Assembly: GCA_905221605.1 (NCBI GenBank)
Contig: CAJNDS010002079.1
Span: 2,698,359 to 2,762,358 of the forward strand
Direction of reading: 5' to 3'
DNA: 64,000 nucleotides
From: Symbiodinium natans
Lineage: Eukaryota; Sar; Dinophyceae; Suessiales; Symbiodiniaceae
Shown: one piece after another, positions 31,801 through 42,780 of the stretch
How the letters are laid out: each line of letters begins with the position of its first letter
How positions within the stretch are numbered: position 1 is the stretch's first letter
The notes under the pieces: model-generated
What the model saw: only the letters and a program-made list of their open reading frames with translations
Database searches by the model: none
What the model was told of the DNA's origin: nothing
Translations under genes and position numbers: made by a program

Positions 31801-31924
31801 TTTAGGGTTTCGGGTTTAGGGTTTAGGGTTGAGGGTTTAGGGTTTAGGGTTTAGGGTTTAGCGTTTGGGGTTTAGGTTTTAAGGTTTAGGGTTTAGGGGG
31901 TTAGGGGCTTAGGGTTTCTGAGGG

Positions 31925-32470
31925 GGGGGAGGGTGGGGGAGCGGGAGCAGGCTTCAGGGCACTTGTAGGTTCACGAGTAGTTGCAACCGCACAAGGTAAC
32001 GTCATGTGTACCAAACTTCGGGCCTTAACTAAGGCTGTCCTAGCCACCCATGACCCCCCAAAGTAGGCCCCATCTACGGAGGCGAACTTGGGGCAAGTAC
32101 GAAGCTTCTACACTGGTTGGTAGTTTAGGGTTTGTTTTGCGAGTTGGATGTACTGCAAGAACTCTGTTGCAAGGTGCTGGTACGGGACTTGGGGTCGGGT
32201 TTCATAAGTTCGTTTAAGGGTTCACTTATGCAACCCCAAGCCCGAGTTTTGAAGCTGCAGCTGTTTTGTGGAGATGTGATATTGCTCATCATGGCCCTGT
32301 GACTTGAGCTCTATACCAGAAACCCCTCTACGTGTACCATTCTCCGAAGCTTGACGACATAAACCCTGACATGTTTTCTACTGCCCGCGCTGAGGCAAAA
32401 CTCGTCGAAAACTCGTTGGTTTCTGGGGTCATTCCAAAGTTTCAGGGTCGAGGTTCGGCGTTCAAAAGAT
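31925..32470. other. spacer, no clear gene
   Basis: Unique DNA with an imperfect inverted pair CTTCGGGCC...GGCGAACTTGGGG (32015-32097). No gene recognised. Confidence 0.3.
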
Positions 32471-32556
32471 GCCTGTTTAGGGTTTAGGGTTTAGGGTTTC
32501 GGGTTTCGGGTCCTTTTGGGCAGCACTGCTTCAAGTCCAAAGGCACTTTCTTCCCC

Positions 32557-32649
32557 CCTGGTTTCTCAGTAGGGAATTAGGGGTTTAGATATGCTCTTTC
32601 AGGCATTGTGTAGGGTACCTCATTCCCTCCTTCCCTACTAAGAACCAGG
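32557..32649. mobile_element. MITE-like hairpin element, single copy
   Basis: CCTGGTTTCTCAGTAGGGAA and TTCCCTACTAAGAACCAGG are nearly perfect inverted ends enclosing about 55 bp. Located between TTTAGGG (32475) and CCCTAAA (32740) arrays. Confidence 0.65.
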
Positions 32650-32848
32650 CAGGTCTTGAATCCGAAGGACTCCATGGTCCCTGGAACTTCAAAACGACAA
32701 GCCCAACTAACCCCCTCTATACACCCTTCTCCGGATTGCAACCCTAAACCCTAAACCCTAAACCCTAAACCCTAAACCCTAAACCCTAAACCCTAAACCC
32801 TAAGCTTCCAAAGTTGCCTTTCTTTGCCCAAACCCGAAGGGGGCACAG

Positions 32849-32888
32849 CTGTTTGCTTACTCCCAGGCGATGCAGGCTGCAGTTCAAG
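32849..32888 (+). CDS. short exon-like island
   Basis: GGGGGCACAG| then LFAYSQAMQAAVQ and CAAG|GTCAAAG as a donor candidate. CCCTAAA left, TTTAGGG right. Confidence 0.35.
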
Positions 32889-33000
32889 GTCAAAGAGGCG
32901 GGCGCCGAGGGGTGGTGGGGGGCGTTAGGGTTTAGGGTTTTAGTTTTAAGGTTTAGGGTTTAAGGTTGAGGGTTTAAGGTTTAGGGTTTAGGGTTTCGGG

Positions 33001-33109
33001 CTTACTTTTGACGTAGCAAGTCTACTTCGTATGCCGCCCTAGAGACCCTATTGCAATCCCCATCACCCAGCTTACTAACCTACGAAGTCAAGAGGGCTTC
33101 CAAGTAGGC
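33001..33109. mobile_element. MITE-like element, family M5 copy a
   Basis: TTTTGACGTAGCAAGTCTAC and GGTTAGTAAG/GAAGTCAAGAG-type right end form inverted ends. Related element at 42681 with the same internal GACAC/CCCATTAGAATCCCC-like core. Confidence 0.5.
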
Positions 33110-33432
33110 TAACGGCCTATGGGTTTGAGATCTCGGCATATCTCCCTAAACCCTAAACCCTAAACCCTAACCCCTAAACCCTAAACCCTAAAGCCTAAAC
33201 CCATCTATAGACTAGTGTGATGACTTAAGACCCACAGGTATCTTGCGGGCCCCGGTTCAAAAAAAGCCAAAAGCCACACCAACCCCTCAAAACCCCAAGC
33301 CTAAGCTAGAATCCCTAAACCTCAGAGTCCTAAACCTAGGCTGCCATGAAGAAGGCACACGCTACAGCCACACAGCCCGAACAAACCCTAAACCCTAAAC
33401 CCTAAACCCTAAACCCTAAACCCTAAACCCTA

Positions 33433-33635
33433 AACCCCCATAACCCCCATAACCCCCATAACCCCCATAACCCCCATAACCCCCATAACCCCCATAACCC
33501 CCATTAAGCCCCATTAAGCCCCATTAAGCCCCATAAGCCCCATAAGCCCCATAAGCCCCATAAGCCCCACAAGCCCCATAAGCCCCATTAAGCCCCATAA
33601 GCCCCATAAGCCCCATAAGCCCCATAAGCCCCTAA
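33433..33635. repeat. CCCCATAA tandem array
   Basis: First about nine CCCCCATAA units, then CCCCATTAAG, then CCCCATAAG units. A variant array distinct from CCCTAAA, joined to a normal CCCTAAA run at 33383-33435. Confidence 0.9.
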
Positions 33636-33646
33636 ACACATCCCAG

Positions 33647-33731
33647 CCAGGCCTTAGTGCAGCGGCAGCGGCTGGACCCCGCGCCCTTTCTTCAATGGCC
33701 CACGCCCCGGAGTGAGAAAGGCACAGGGTGA
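33647..33731 (+). CDS. exon-like island
   Basis: ACACATCCCAG| then QALVQRQRLDPAPFLQWPTP and RSEKGTG, meeting AAAGGGTTTAGG on the right. Strong protein character. Confidence 0.45.
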
Positions 33732-34490
33732 AAGGGTTTAGGCTAGTAGGGTTTAGGGTTTGGGGGTTTAGGGTGTAGAGTCTTCGAGTGTTTCAGGTTT
33801 AGGGGCCTGAAGCGTTTAGAGGTGTTGAGTGCTTGGGTTTGATGGCTTAGACAGTTTTACACCACCTCCCCTGGCCCTCCTAACTAGCCTGAATACCCTA
33901 GGGCCCCAAACCCTAAGCGTAAACCCTAAACCTTTGGCGCTGAACCCCACTCCCTAAGCCCCAATCCCTACCAAATACTTTGGGCCTGAGATTCTGGGTA
34001 GGGGGGGTAAGGGGCAGGGGGAGCAAACCCTAAACCCTAAACCCTAAACCCTACACCCTAAACCCTGTGATAAACCCAGCTCCCAAGGTTCCTCTTCCTG
34101 TGGACAAATAGGTTTCAGCAAAAAGTGTTTAGGGCTTTAGGGTTTAGGGTTTAGGGTTTAGGGCTTTAGGGTTTCAAGGGCTTAGGGCTTTGCGGTTTCT
34201 GTTGTCCTCAAAGGGTTTTAAGGGTTCAGGGTGTTTAGGTTTTTGGGCTTCAGGTTTTCAAAGATTTTGGGTATTTAGTAGTATTTAGGGGTTTGAAAGG
34301 GTTTAGGGAATGGAGCTGCAGGGTGGAGCCAACCCCCTTAGGCCCAAAGCGCATGGATTTTGTGGGGGTTCAGGGTGTTTAGGGTCTTTGGGCTTTGGGG
34401 TTTGGGGGCTTAGGGTCTAGGGTCTAGGTTTTAAGGGTTCCTAAACCCGGCTGAGTCCCCAAACCCTGGTGCCTTTCCTCCCCCTGAGCC
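33732..34490. other. mixed short arrays and spacer
   Basis: Short TTTAGGG-type and CCCTAAA-type runs (33740-33800, 34025-34075, 34125-34190, 34370-34440). No gene recognised in between. Confidence 0.35.
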
Positions 34491-34498
34491 CGCCAAGG

Positions 34499-34645
34499 AT
34501 GTTCGGAAAGAGCGAGGCGGTCTGCGTGGAGCTGCAGGTCCACGGAGAGTTCGAGGCCGAACTCACTTCTGGGGCTTCGCTTGAAGTTTCGTGGGGACTT
34601 GTAAGAGGGGTTCGAGTGAAGGTTCAGGGTTTGGGATTTAGGGTT
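34499..34645 (+). CDS. exon-like island starting with ATG
   Basis: After CCCGCCAAG| the frame reads MFGKSEAVCVELQVHGEFEA then ELTSGASLEVSWGLVRG, running into TTTAGGG repeats. The last ten residues are probably repeat-derived, and a donor may lie earlier, for example CTGCAG|GTCCAC. Confidence 0.45.
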
Positions 34646-34679
34646 TAGGGTTTAGGCTTTTTAGGGTTTAGGGTTTTGT

Positions 34680-35889
34680 AAGACACCGACACTCCACACC
34701 CTCACAATGCAGGCCCGCAGTGTGTCTCAGTAAGCCGGCACATGGATTTCCTGAACCTGATCTTCGAACCTTCAAGTAGGACTCAACCCTAAATCCGAAG
34801 CCCCAAAGGGTGTTTATGGGCTTTCCAGGACGATTCGGGTCCTTGGGCTCTGTGGCCAAAAGCTTCAAACCCAAATCTGATTTAGGGTCTAGGGTCTAGG
34901 GTTCAAGCCCCAAACCTCTGCATTCACAAGAATCCCCCAAATTTAGAACTTTAGAGCCGTCGAGCCAAATCCGAGCTCCGATGCACAAGGCTCAGAGGAC
35001 CGACCCTGGTCAAGCGCAGACGCTGCACAAGGCAAGCCCTGAAGCCCTAGACTCTGAAATCCTGGGGTTTAGGCTTCAGGGTTCAGGGTTTTCGGCCCTG
35101 AACCTATTGACGCGGTACCTTTTATCCCCCCAATATATACCCTTTAAGGGATAGGCTACCCTAAATCCCCCCTAGGTAAACCTTTAATAAACGACAGAGG
35201 CCATGGCTTGGGTTTATCTTGTTTCGGGGAGCCACTAATGAAAGCCCAAGATCTTCCCGAAAACCCTTATACGTAAGCACTAAAGGCCCGGTTGAGGGTT
35301 TAGGGCTTTTGAGGTTCACGTTTTTAGGCTCTAGGGTTTATAAAGCTTAGGGTTTGTAAGGTCAGGGTTTTATAGGGTTTGGGGCCTAGGGTCTATAGGG
35401 TCTAGGCTCGGTCTGTTTTTGTTGGGCGAACCGAGTCTTAAGCGTCAGTTTCGGTGGAATCGAAAACGCAATGAGGGTTAGGGTTTAGGGTTTTGGGTTT
35501 TGGGTTTAGGCCGGAATACCACCCTTCCCCAAAGAAGGACGCCGGGAAAGGCTTCCAAATTTTCCGTTGGTCACGCCCACGCCTAGCAACTGAACAAGGT
35601 CAACTAAGGCTTGCGTTAAACCCTAAACCCCAAACAGCGACCACGCCTGAGAGTAGGGCTACTTCTTTCCAGCCAGCATCTACAATTTCGAATCCCAAAG
35701 GCCGTCATCAAATATGCTCCGAAACACGAGTCCCGAGAAATGTCCGACGCAGGCCGTACTTGAAGCTTCACGGGTAGCTGCAGGCTCCGAAAAGTACCGT
35801 AACTTTACTGCTTATACCTACCCATGCATCGAGTCTCCAAGAGCCTACGAACCCTAACCCTAAACCAAGTTCCCGCGCTTCCAACACAG
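34680..35889. other. spacer of about 1.2 kb with few repeats
   Basis: Open frames on both strands (for example minus 34668-34874, plus 35493-35777) are mediocre. Short TTTAGGG runs at 35285-35410 and 35470-35510. Confidence 0.3.
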
Positions 35890-35939
35890 GCTTCGTGGGC
35901 ACTCGAAGAGAAGTTCTTCTGGAACAAGGGCCAGGACAG
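35890..35939 (+). CDS. short exon-like island with strong acceptor
   Basis: CGCGCTTCCAACACAG| then ASWALEEKFFWNKGQD, clearly protein-like, followed at once by CCCTAAA repeats. Confidence 0.4.
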
Positions 35940-36004
35940 TGTAACCCTAAACCCTAAACCTTAAACCCTAAACCCTAAACCCTAAACCCTAAACCCTAAA
36001 CCCA

Positions 36005-36960
36005 GTGTAATGTTGAGGGTTTAGGGACGACTTGCGGGTTTGATGGACAGTTCGGTATGAATCGGTGAACGTACACTAGCATGCTCCCGTTATTCTTCCC
36101 TTGTAGAGCCGATGTTGTACGGAGAACAACGTAGTAGTGGTTTGGGGTTATGGTTTTGGATTTTGGGTTTAGGGTTTAGGGTTTAGGGGTTAGAGTCATC
36201 TGGCTCTTACATTCACTGCCTGTTGCTTCGGATTGAAAGATACCATGCAGACCCTGAATTCTGGGCCCTTCCGACGATACCCGGGTCTTATTTTCGTAGA
36301 GACTACAAGAGCAACTCCAGTGCACATGGGCTTAGGGTTTAGGGTTTAGGGTTTTCGGGCTTAAGAGCTTAAGGGCTTACGGGCTTTGGGGCTTAAGGGC
36401 TTAAGGGCTTAAGGGCTTAAGCCCTTAAAAGGGCTTAAGGGCTTAAGGGCTTAAAGGGCTTAGGGCCCAGAGTCTCCGACGGTTGCTTGGTGAAGCACTT
36501 TCATGTTCATGTGGGGGGAGGGGCGGGTCTTGCCGTGATAGCGCCCATATCTAGGACTCTAGGACCTCAACCCCAGCAATGCTTGCGAGTTGTTAAACTT
36601 TTAACCCCAAGCCAGTGTAGCTTTTTTTACTGGTATGCAAAACACATAGAGTCCCTAAAGGCAACCTTTATGCACAATGGAACCCCTTAGGACAACGAAC
36701 CCTGCTAGGGACAGCAGGTCAGAAAAGGGGGGTTAAACGCTCATCAGCCTATGGTCTTTAGGGCTTGGGGTTTAGGACTTCGAGTTTGTGATGTCAGGGT
36801 GTGCAAGCACATGGTTCCCTTTGATGTCTTGCTTGGCTCTTGCGCCTTGCATGTTGACTTGCAAACTGCGTTCTCGACTTTCAAAGTGCACTTCGCTCGT
36901 GCCCAGGGTTTTCTGGCCGGAGATGTGTGCAGAGACCCTACACCCTAAACCCTAAACCCT
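36005..36960. other. spacer with a GGGCTTAA palindromic array
   Basis: 36360-36465 consists of AAGGGCTTAAGGGCTTAA units that invert at AAGCCCTTAAAAGGGCTT (36417-36435), forming a self-complementary tract. The rest shows no clear gene. Confidence 0.5.
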
Positions 36961-36973
36961 AAACCCTAAACCC

Positions 36974-37075
36974 CAAGCTTCAACTGTGGCTCACAAATCC
37001 ACGAAAGCGATCTTGCCTGCCTTTTTCAGTCCAAAATCTCACAACGACATTTCGATCAGAATCTCCAGCCCGTTA
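36974..37075 (+). CDS. exon-like island
   Basis: Reads QASTVAHKSTKAILPAFFSP then KSHNDISIRISSP, CCCTAAA left and TTTAGGG right. Confidence 0.4.
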
Positions 37076-37437
37076 GGGTTTATAGGTTTAGGGTTTAGGG
37101 TTTAGGGTTTAGGGTTTAGGTTTAGGGTTTAGGGTTTAGGGTTTAGGGTTTAGGGTTTAGGGTTTAGGGTTTAGGGTTTAGGGTTTAGGGTTTAGGGTTT
37201 AGGGTTCCTAAAGAAAGCAACTTCCAGGACCTTGACAGCCCCAAGCGCACTGTGGCAGCGGCCTTGGATGTGTGCATGGTTTTTGTGGCTGTAGGGCTTT
37301 CGGGCTTAGGATTTCGAAGTCAGCTCCTAAACCCTAAACCCTAAACCCTAAACCCTAAACCCTAAACCCTAAACCCTAAACCCTAGCCCCTAAACCCTAA
37401 ACCCTAAACCCTAAACCCTAAACCCTAAACCCTAAAG

Positions 37438-37548
37438 GTCTTCGAGGACCTCTCGACGTTCGGCGAGGTGGAAGTGAGGCTTCTCTCCAGCGCTCACCCC
37501 AGCACTGGCTGCAGTCCGCTCTCTACATTTTCGGGTTGGGTCGATTTG
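37438..37548 (+). CDS. exon-like island directly abutting CCCTAAAG
   Basis: The last repeat unit is CCTAAAG| and the frame reads VFEDLSTFGEVEVRLLSSAH then PSTGCSPLSTFSGW before GGTTTAGGG. One of the clearest islands. A donor may also lie at GAA|GTGAGG after VFEDLSTFGEVE. Confidence 0.5.
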
Positions 37549-37764
37549 GGGTTTAGGGTTTGGGTTTTAGGGTTTGGGTTGTAGGGTTTAGGGTTTAGGT
37601 TTTAGGGTTTAGGGTTTAGGGTTAGGGCTGAGGTTTAGGGTTTAATTTTTTGGGGTTCAGGGTTTAGGGTTTAGGCTTTAGGCTTTAGGGTTTAGGGTTC
37701 AGGGTTTAGGGGGGTTCTTCCAGGGTCCCGTTCTGGTACGCAGCCCTGATTTTACGAGGGAAGG

Positions 37765-37870
37765 ACAGGGGTGTAGGGCGTAAAGTAGGCATCGGCTTGC
37801 CCCTCAAGCCGAAAAGACCTAAAATCCTAGACCTCCTGGCAAGGCTTTCGGCCGATGCTACCCCTTCTGA
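37765..37870. mobile_element. imperfect hairpin element
   Basis: AAGTAGGCATCGGCTTGCC pairs with GGCAAGG...GGCCGATGCTACC. It sits between TTTAGGG and CCCTAAA runs. Confidence 0.45.
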
Positions 37871-37988
37871 ACGGCCTGCAACAGACTTAATTCAGTGCTA
37901 TGTGCGCGTAGTTCAGATGGGGTAGACCTTAAACCCTAAACCCTAAACCCTAAACCCTAAACCCTAAACCCTAAACCCTAAACCCTAA

Positions 37989-38097
37989 TGGAGGGACAAC
38001 TATGCTGGGATTTCGGCTGGCCTGCATGGGCCTACACACGTCTGGTCAAGGCCAGCTGCGTTTACAAAGCCGATTCAAGCCCTAGCACCCTGGCACC
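37989..38097 (+). CDS. exon-like island
   Basis: Reads WRDNYAGISAGLHGPTHVWS then RPAAFTKPIQALAPWHL between CCCTAAA and TTTAGGG. Confidence 0.4.
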
Positions 38098-38406
38098 TAG
38101 GGTTTAGGGTTTGGGGTTAGGGTTTACGGTTTAGGGTTTCGGGTTGCCCTGTAGTCACCAAACCTCGCAACCCTTCAGGCCCTACAAAGCCCTAGAAGCT
38201 CCTGAAACACCTAAACCCTAAACCCCAAACCCCAAACCCCAAACCCCAAACCCCAAACCCCAAACCCCAAACCCCAAACCCCAAACCCCAAACCCCACAA
38301 ACCCCCAAACCCAAACCCCAAACCCCAAACCCCCAAACCCTAAACCCCAAACCCTAAACCCTAAACCCTACCCTAAGCCCTAAACCCTAAAACCCAACGA
38401 ACTGAG

Positions 38407-38493
38407 GCCGATTCGGAGAGAGGAGGCTCCTGTGAAGCGCGGCTCAAGGGGGACCAAGATGTGGAGGAGGGCTCTTTTTTCCACTTTTTGTTG
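38407..38493 (+). CDS. exon-like island, basic
   Basis: After ACGAACTGAG| the frame reads PIRREEAPVKRGSRGTKMWR then RALFSTFC, followed by G-rich low-complexity DNA. Confidence 0.4.
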
Positions 38494-38700
38494 GGGGGGG
38501 GGGGGGAGGAACTTTGTTTGTTGTTGTTGTTGGTTTTTTGTGGGGGGGGGGGGGTGGGGGGGGGGGGGGTGGGGGGGGGGGTGGGGGGGGGGTGGGGGGG
38601 GGGGGGGGGGGGGGGTGGGGGGGGGGGGTGGGGTGGGGGGGGGGGGGGGGGGGGGGTGGGGGGGGGGGGGGTGGGGGGGTGGGGGGGGGGTCAGCAAGGG
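38494..38700. repeat. poly-G tract with T interruptions
   Basis: About 200 bp that are mostly G on the + strand. Gly- or Pro-rich frames here are artefacts. Confidence 0.95.
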
Positions 38701-38936
38701 GTTTAGGGTTTCGGGTCTAGAGGTTAGAGTTTTCGTTGTAGGGTATAGAGTTTCGGACTTGCAGTTTAAGGCAACCCTGAACTTGCCCTAAGGCCAGTTA
38801 CGAGTTGCTTAGTGCCTCTGCATTGAGAGGATTCCCTGAACTGCCAGAATCCTAATGCCTAAACCGAAACCCTTATGTAGGGCGTAGGGCTTCGGGTTGA
38901 GGGTTTAGGGTTTAGCCTTAAAACCCTACCCGCCAG

Positions 38937-39012
38937 CCGCGGACACCAGGACTGGGTTGGCCTTGAAGGGGAGCTCGTCGTCCCGTTGGTACGCGGCAGC
39001 CTCCGCCTCGGG
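38937..39012 (+). CDS. exon-like island
   Basis: CCCTACCCGCCAG| then ADTRTGLALKGSSSSRWYAA and ASASG before GTTTAGGG repeats. Confidence 0.4.
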
Positions 39013-39079
39013 GTTTAGGGTTTAGGGTTTAGGGTTTAGGGTTTAGGGTTTAGGGTTTAGGGTTTAGGGTTTAGGGTTC

Positions 39080-39440
39080 AGGTTCGGGGTCTTTGGCTTC
39101 AAGGGATTCTGTCGACTTGAAGGTTCATGGGTAGTTATGCGTAGGGTTTTCTTTTAGTGCTTTGGGTTCATAGTCTAGGGTTGTGCTTGAAAGCTCACGC
39201 TAGCAGTGGGGGTTTGCGCTTAAAGTTCAGTGTCTAGCGTTATGCTTGAAAGGCCATGGGAATGTAGAACCAACATTTTTTCAGTACAGCAACATTAGGT
39301 CACAACCTTCTTTTGACGCAGTACTGTCACCAAGTACGCTCCCAGAAAATGGACTTTACAGGTGTAGATGAAATGCTAGCGTTTGGGGTGGTTCTGGGGC
39401 TTCTATGTTCAGGGGCGGGGGACTATTAGAAAATAATAAC
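39080..39440. other. spacer with direct repeats
   Basis: Repeated words such as TGCTTGAAAG(C/G) (39186, 39244). No gene recognised. Confidence 0.3.
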
Positions 39441-39442
39441 TT

Positions 39443-39550
39443 GGACCGGGAGTAGGCCCTTTTTTCCTTTTTTTTAGGGTTGGGGTTTCCGTTTAACCCG
39501 TTAAAAACCAAAAACGGCACCCTTTTTATTCCTAGGTTACTCCCGGGTCT
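39443..39550. mobile_element. MITE-like element, family M6 copy a
   Basis: GACCGGGAGTAGGCCC on the left and GGTTACTCCCGGGTC on the right, with internal TAACCCGTTAAAAACCAAAA. Another copy lies 500 bp away at 39951. Confidence 0.6.
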
Positions 39551-39620
39551 AGATGATAAGTGTCTGCGGGGGTGTTGGCATGGCGCAAGTCCAGACGCCC
39601 CTGGGCCCGTTTTAGGTCGG

Positions 39621-39747
39621 CACTTGGAGGTTCATAGTACTTATGAACCAATTGTAGCTGTACTTATAGTTATAGCTGTACTTATGACCATATTAGGGCA
39701 CTTAAGGGGCGTATAAGTGGGCTAGAAGTACAGTTAGGCTCCAAGTA
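39621..39747. mobile_element. MITE-like element, family M2 copy b
   Basis: CACTTGGAGGTTCATAGTAC at the left, GGCTCCAAGT at the right, and the shared core TTAGGGCACTTAAGGGG and TATAAGTGGG. Confidence 0.65.
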
Positions 39748-39950
39748 GGCGATGTGCAAATTTTGTGGGTGCCTGGCCTGCGCCCGTTTGTTGTCAATCG
39801 AATGTTTAGGGTTTAGGGTTTAGGGTTTAGGGTTTAGGGTTTAGGGTTTAGGGTTTAGGGTGTCTTAGGGTTTAGGGTTTAGGGTTTTGTGTGGCCCTGT
39901 GCCCTGCACACTGCCAAGTATGTTTGCTCCCAAATTCCAGGACATTCTAG

Positions 39951-40056
39951 GACCCGGAGTAGGCCCTGATTTCCTTTTTTTAGGGTTGGGGTTCCCCTAT
40001 AATCCCCTTAAAACCAAAAAGGGTCTCTTTCTTATTCCTAGCTTACTCCTGGGGCG
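39951..40056. mobile_element. MITE-like element, family M6 copy b
   Basis: Same ends and core as 39443-39550: GACCCGGAGTAGGCCCTGAT, TTTTTTTAGGGTTGGGG, CTTATTCCTAGCTTACTCC. Confidence 0.6.
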
Positions 40057-40059
40057 AGA

Positions 40060-40640
40060 GGAATCCTGGTACAGCTTTTGAAGCTGGAAGGCTGCTTTGC
40101 AAGCCCCAGCCTAAAACGCCCCAAGTGCTCATACTTCTAGGTGGGATAAGGGAGACCCTTAATCTTAAGCCTCTTTTGGCCCTCTTAAACAGGGACCTGA
40201 TTCAGAGGGTCTTTCTTCCCAAGGGTCCCCCTAACCCTATCCCCTTCAAACAAAGCCATCAGCTCAACACCAAGGCCGCGTTTGCGGCTGGATCCCCAGA
40301 CAAGCCGGTCTTGTAGGGAAGATCGAGAATTGTAAGTTGTGCCCAAACCCCAAACCCTGAAGCCCTATCTGCGAAGCCTTAACCCTAAAACCCAAACCCT
40401 TCTCGGCCCTGACTGCTGAGCTTTGAGTTCCCGGGCAGCGTGTTTAGCCAGTTGGCTACTGCACCTGCAACCCTTAACCCTAAACCGTAAACCCTAAGCC
40501 CTACAAGCCCTGTCTGTATTTGGGTCGAGGGCTTGGGGGTTTGGGGTTTAGTTGTAAACTCCCCAAACCTAAAGTAGTTTAACTAGGGTTACGGGCAAAG
40601 CCCAGCACCTCGAGACGCCTAAACCCTAACCCCTAAACCC
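40060..40640. other. spacer, no clear gene
   Basis: Unique DNA and weak C-rich repeats; a + frame at 40125-40316 is open but unconvincing. Confidence 0.3.
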
Positions 40641-40814
40641 CTAAACCCCAAACCCCAAACCCTAAACCCTAAACCCTAAACCTTAAGCCGGAAGTCAAGG
40701 GCGCAGGCCTTAGGGAGGGCATAGCGACCTAAGAACCCTCTCAACATAGCAAGCAGGGGTTCCTTAAACCATTCCAGTAAGCCTTAAACCCTTGCAACAC
40801 GCAGGGGAACCTTA

Positions 40815-40932
40815 AACCCTAAACCCTAAACCCTAAACCCTAAACCCTAAACCCTAAACCCTAAACCCTAAACCCTAAACCCTAAACCCTAAACCCTAAA
40901 CCCTAAACCCTAAACCCTAAACCCTAAACCCT
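40815..40932. repeat. CCCTAAA array followed by diverged CCTTAAACCCT units
   Basis: About 16 perfect units, flanked by related CTTGCAAC(A/C)(C/G)GCAGGGGAACC copies on both sides (40792 and 40932). Confidence 0.9.
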
Positions 40933-41368
40933 TGCAACCCGCAGGGGAACCTTAAACCCTTCCAGCAAGCAGGGGCGTTAAACCCTCCCAGTCTAAACCC
41001 TCCCAAGTAAGCAACGGTCTTAAGCCCTTCCGGTTGGCAGGGTGACGTTAAACCCTCCCAGTATGGGGGGGGGGGGGGGGGCGCCTTAAACCCTTCCCTT
41101 CCAGTAGGCGGAGAGTTAGTAGCTTCTACCAGGACTTTCGGCCACCAACTCAAAGACCCAACCTTCCCTAACACCTAGATCGATTCCTCCTACTACTGAC
41201 CCGAAGAATCCAATTAAACCCTACCAGAAACTCTATCTAGCCTAAGCCCTAAACCCTCAACCTCAGGAATTCTCAGGGCCTGCGGTGCCAGGGTTCAGGC
41301 TTCGGGGTTTAGGGTTTAGGGTTCAGGGTTCAGGGTTCAGGGTTTAGGGTACCCTTTGAGGCTACGTC

Positions 41369-41446
41369 ATGTTTGACATCAAGCTGAACTGCGATGGCGG
41401 CACCAACCCACCCAGGCGCCACACAAGTCGAGAGAATGGGGTTTAG
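41369..41446 (+). CDS. exon-like island starting with ATG
   Basis: Reads MFDIKLNCDGGTNPPRRHTS then RENGV to a TAG inside GTTTAG. TTTAGGG-type repeats on both sides. Confidence 0.45.
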   Translation: MFDIKLNCDGGTNPPRRHTSRENGV

Positions 41447-42680
41447 AGACATCTGGGGCCACATGTCCCTAAACCCTAAACCCTATACCCTAAAAACTAA
41501 ACCTTAAACCCTAAACCCAGCTGCCGTTGCCCATTGCATATCCGCCCATAGCCATACGTAGCCCTGGCCCTACAATTTGAGTTCCGCGCGCCCACCCGAA
41601 AGTTCAAAATCCATACCCAAAAGCCTCTCGACTTACCCCTGCGCCTTCAACAGTAACCTCATACACAACAGAGTTTCGGCTTTAGAGTTTAGGGTTTAGG
41701 GTTTAGGGTTTATGGTTTTGTTTATGGTTTAGGGGGAACCCAACGTGACCGCATTGGCCCAGGAGGCTTCCCTCAGATGGGTCGGGTGCCGAGTTTTGGA
41801 AGCGTGTAGGCCTTAGGTTTTAGGTTTAGGGTTTAAAGGTTTAGGGTTAGGAATCAGGGTTTAGGGTTTCTGGTTTAGCGCTTCGGATATAGGTTCAAGG
41901 TTTAGGGCTAGAATGAGGATTTTGAAAATCAGGGTGTAGAGGTCTAGGGTTCAGGGCTTGGGTTGGCGAGCTTCCTATAGCTCTCAGATATTCTATTCTC
42001 TCCGGGCTCAGGGTTAGTAAATGGGAGCTTGGGGTCTAGGGTTTAGGGTTTTAGGGTTTGGGGTTTAGGGGTTTGGGGTTTGGGGTTCAGGGTTTAGGGT
42101 TTAGGGTTTAGGGTTAGGGTTTGTCTCAGGCCTTGCAGTCTTTAGGGTGCTGAGTGACTCCACGAGAGCATCCGAGAGGTGGCTGGCAACTTCCTTGCGA
42201 AGTTGTTGGGTTGAGGGTTTAGGGTTTAAAGCTAAGGGTTTAGGCTTTAGGCCTTAGGCTTTAGGGTTTAGGGTTTGGGGTTTGGGGTTTGGGGTTTAGG
42301 GTTTAGGGTTTAGAGCGACGTGAAAGTAAGGACATATACGTTTAATCGCTTGCGGTCGCGTCCAACTCAGCCAGGATGTCTATGAATTGAAAGCATGCCT
42401 CACTCACTGCATGCAGATTGCATTGTGCTTTAGCGGTCCCGCCCTAAGCCCTCACCCCTAAACCCGCAAAGCCCCTAAACCCTATACAGCCTATACACCC
42501 AACCCTGTACAGCCTCAAGCCCCCGAAGGCCGCTAAACCCTAAACCACCTGGGCCCTAGATCATCTTCGATGGGTAAGTACAACCAGAAGGTCCCTCCAT
42601 ATGAAACGAAACCCGCAGCTCCTAAGACCACATATCTGCTGGTGGATTCTGTAAAGTAGAGGCCCTAAGGATCTGTGCTT
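41447..42680. other. mixed arrays and spacer, no clear gene
   Basis: Short arrays at 41680-41735, 41815-41900, 42030-42120, 42215-42315. Islands between (41521-41600, 42125-42200, 42320-42440) are at best weakly coding-like. Confidence 0.3.
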
Positions 42681-42780
42681 AGAAGCTCTCTTGACTTATT
42701 AAGTCTACTTAGTATCCCCCAGACACCGCATTAGAATCCCCCTAACCCACCTTACAAACCCTACTTGCGAACTCAAGACC
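42681..42780. mobile_element. MITE-like element, family M5 copy b
   Basis: CTCTTGACTTATTAAGTCTA at the left and ACTTGCGAACTCAAGA at the right are inverted-related; overall similar to 33001-33109. Confidence 0.5.

Noticed and set aside
38380-38790. Gly-rich or Pro-rich (formin-like) protein
   Set aside because: Translation of poly-G with T interruptions. Only the first ~85 bases (38407-38493) look like an exon.
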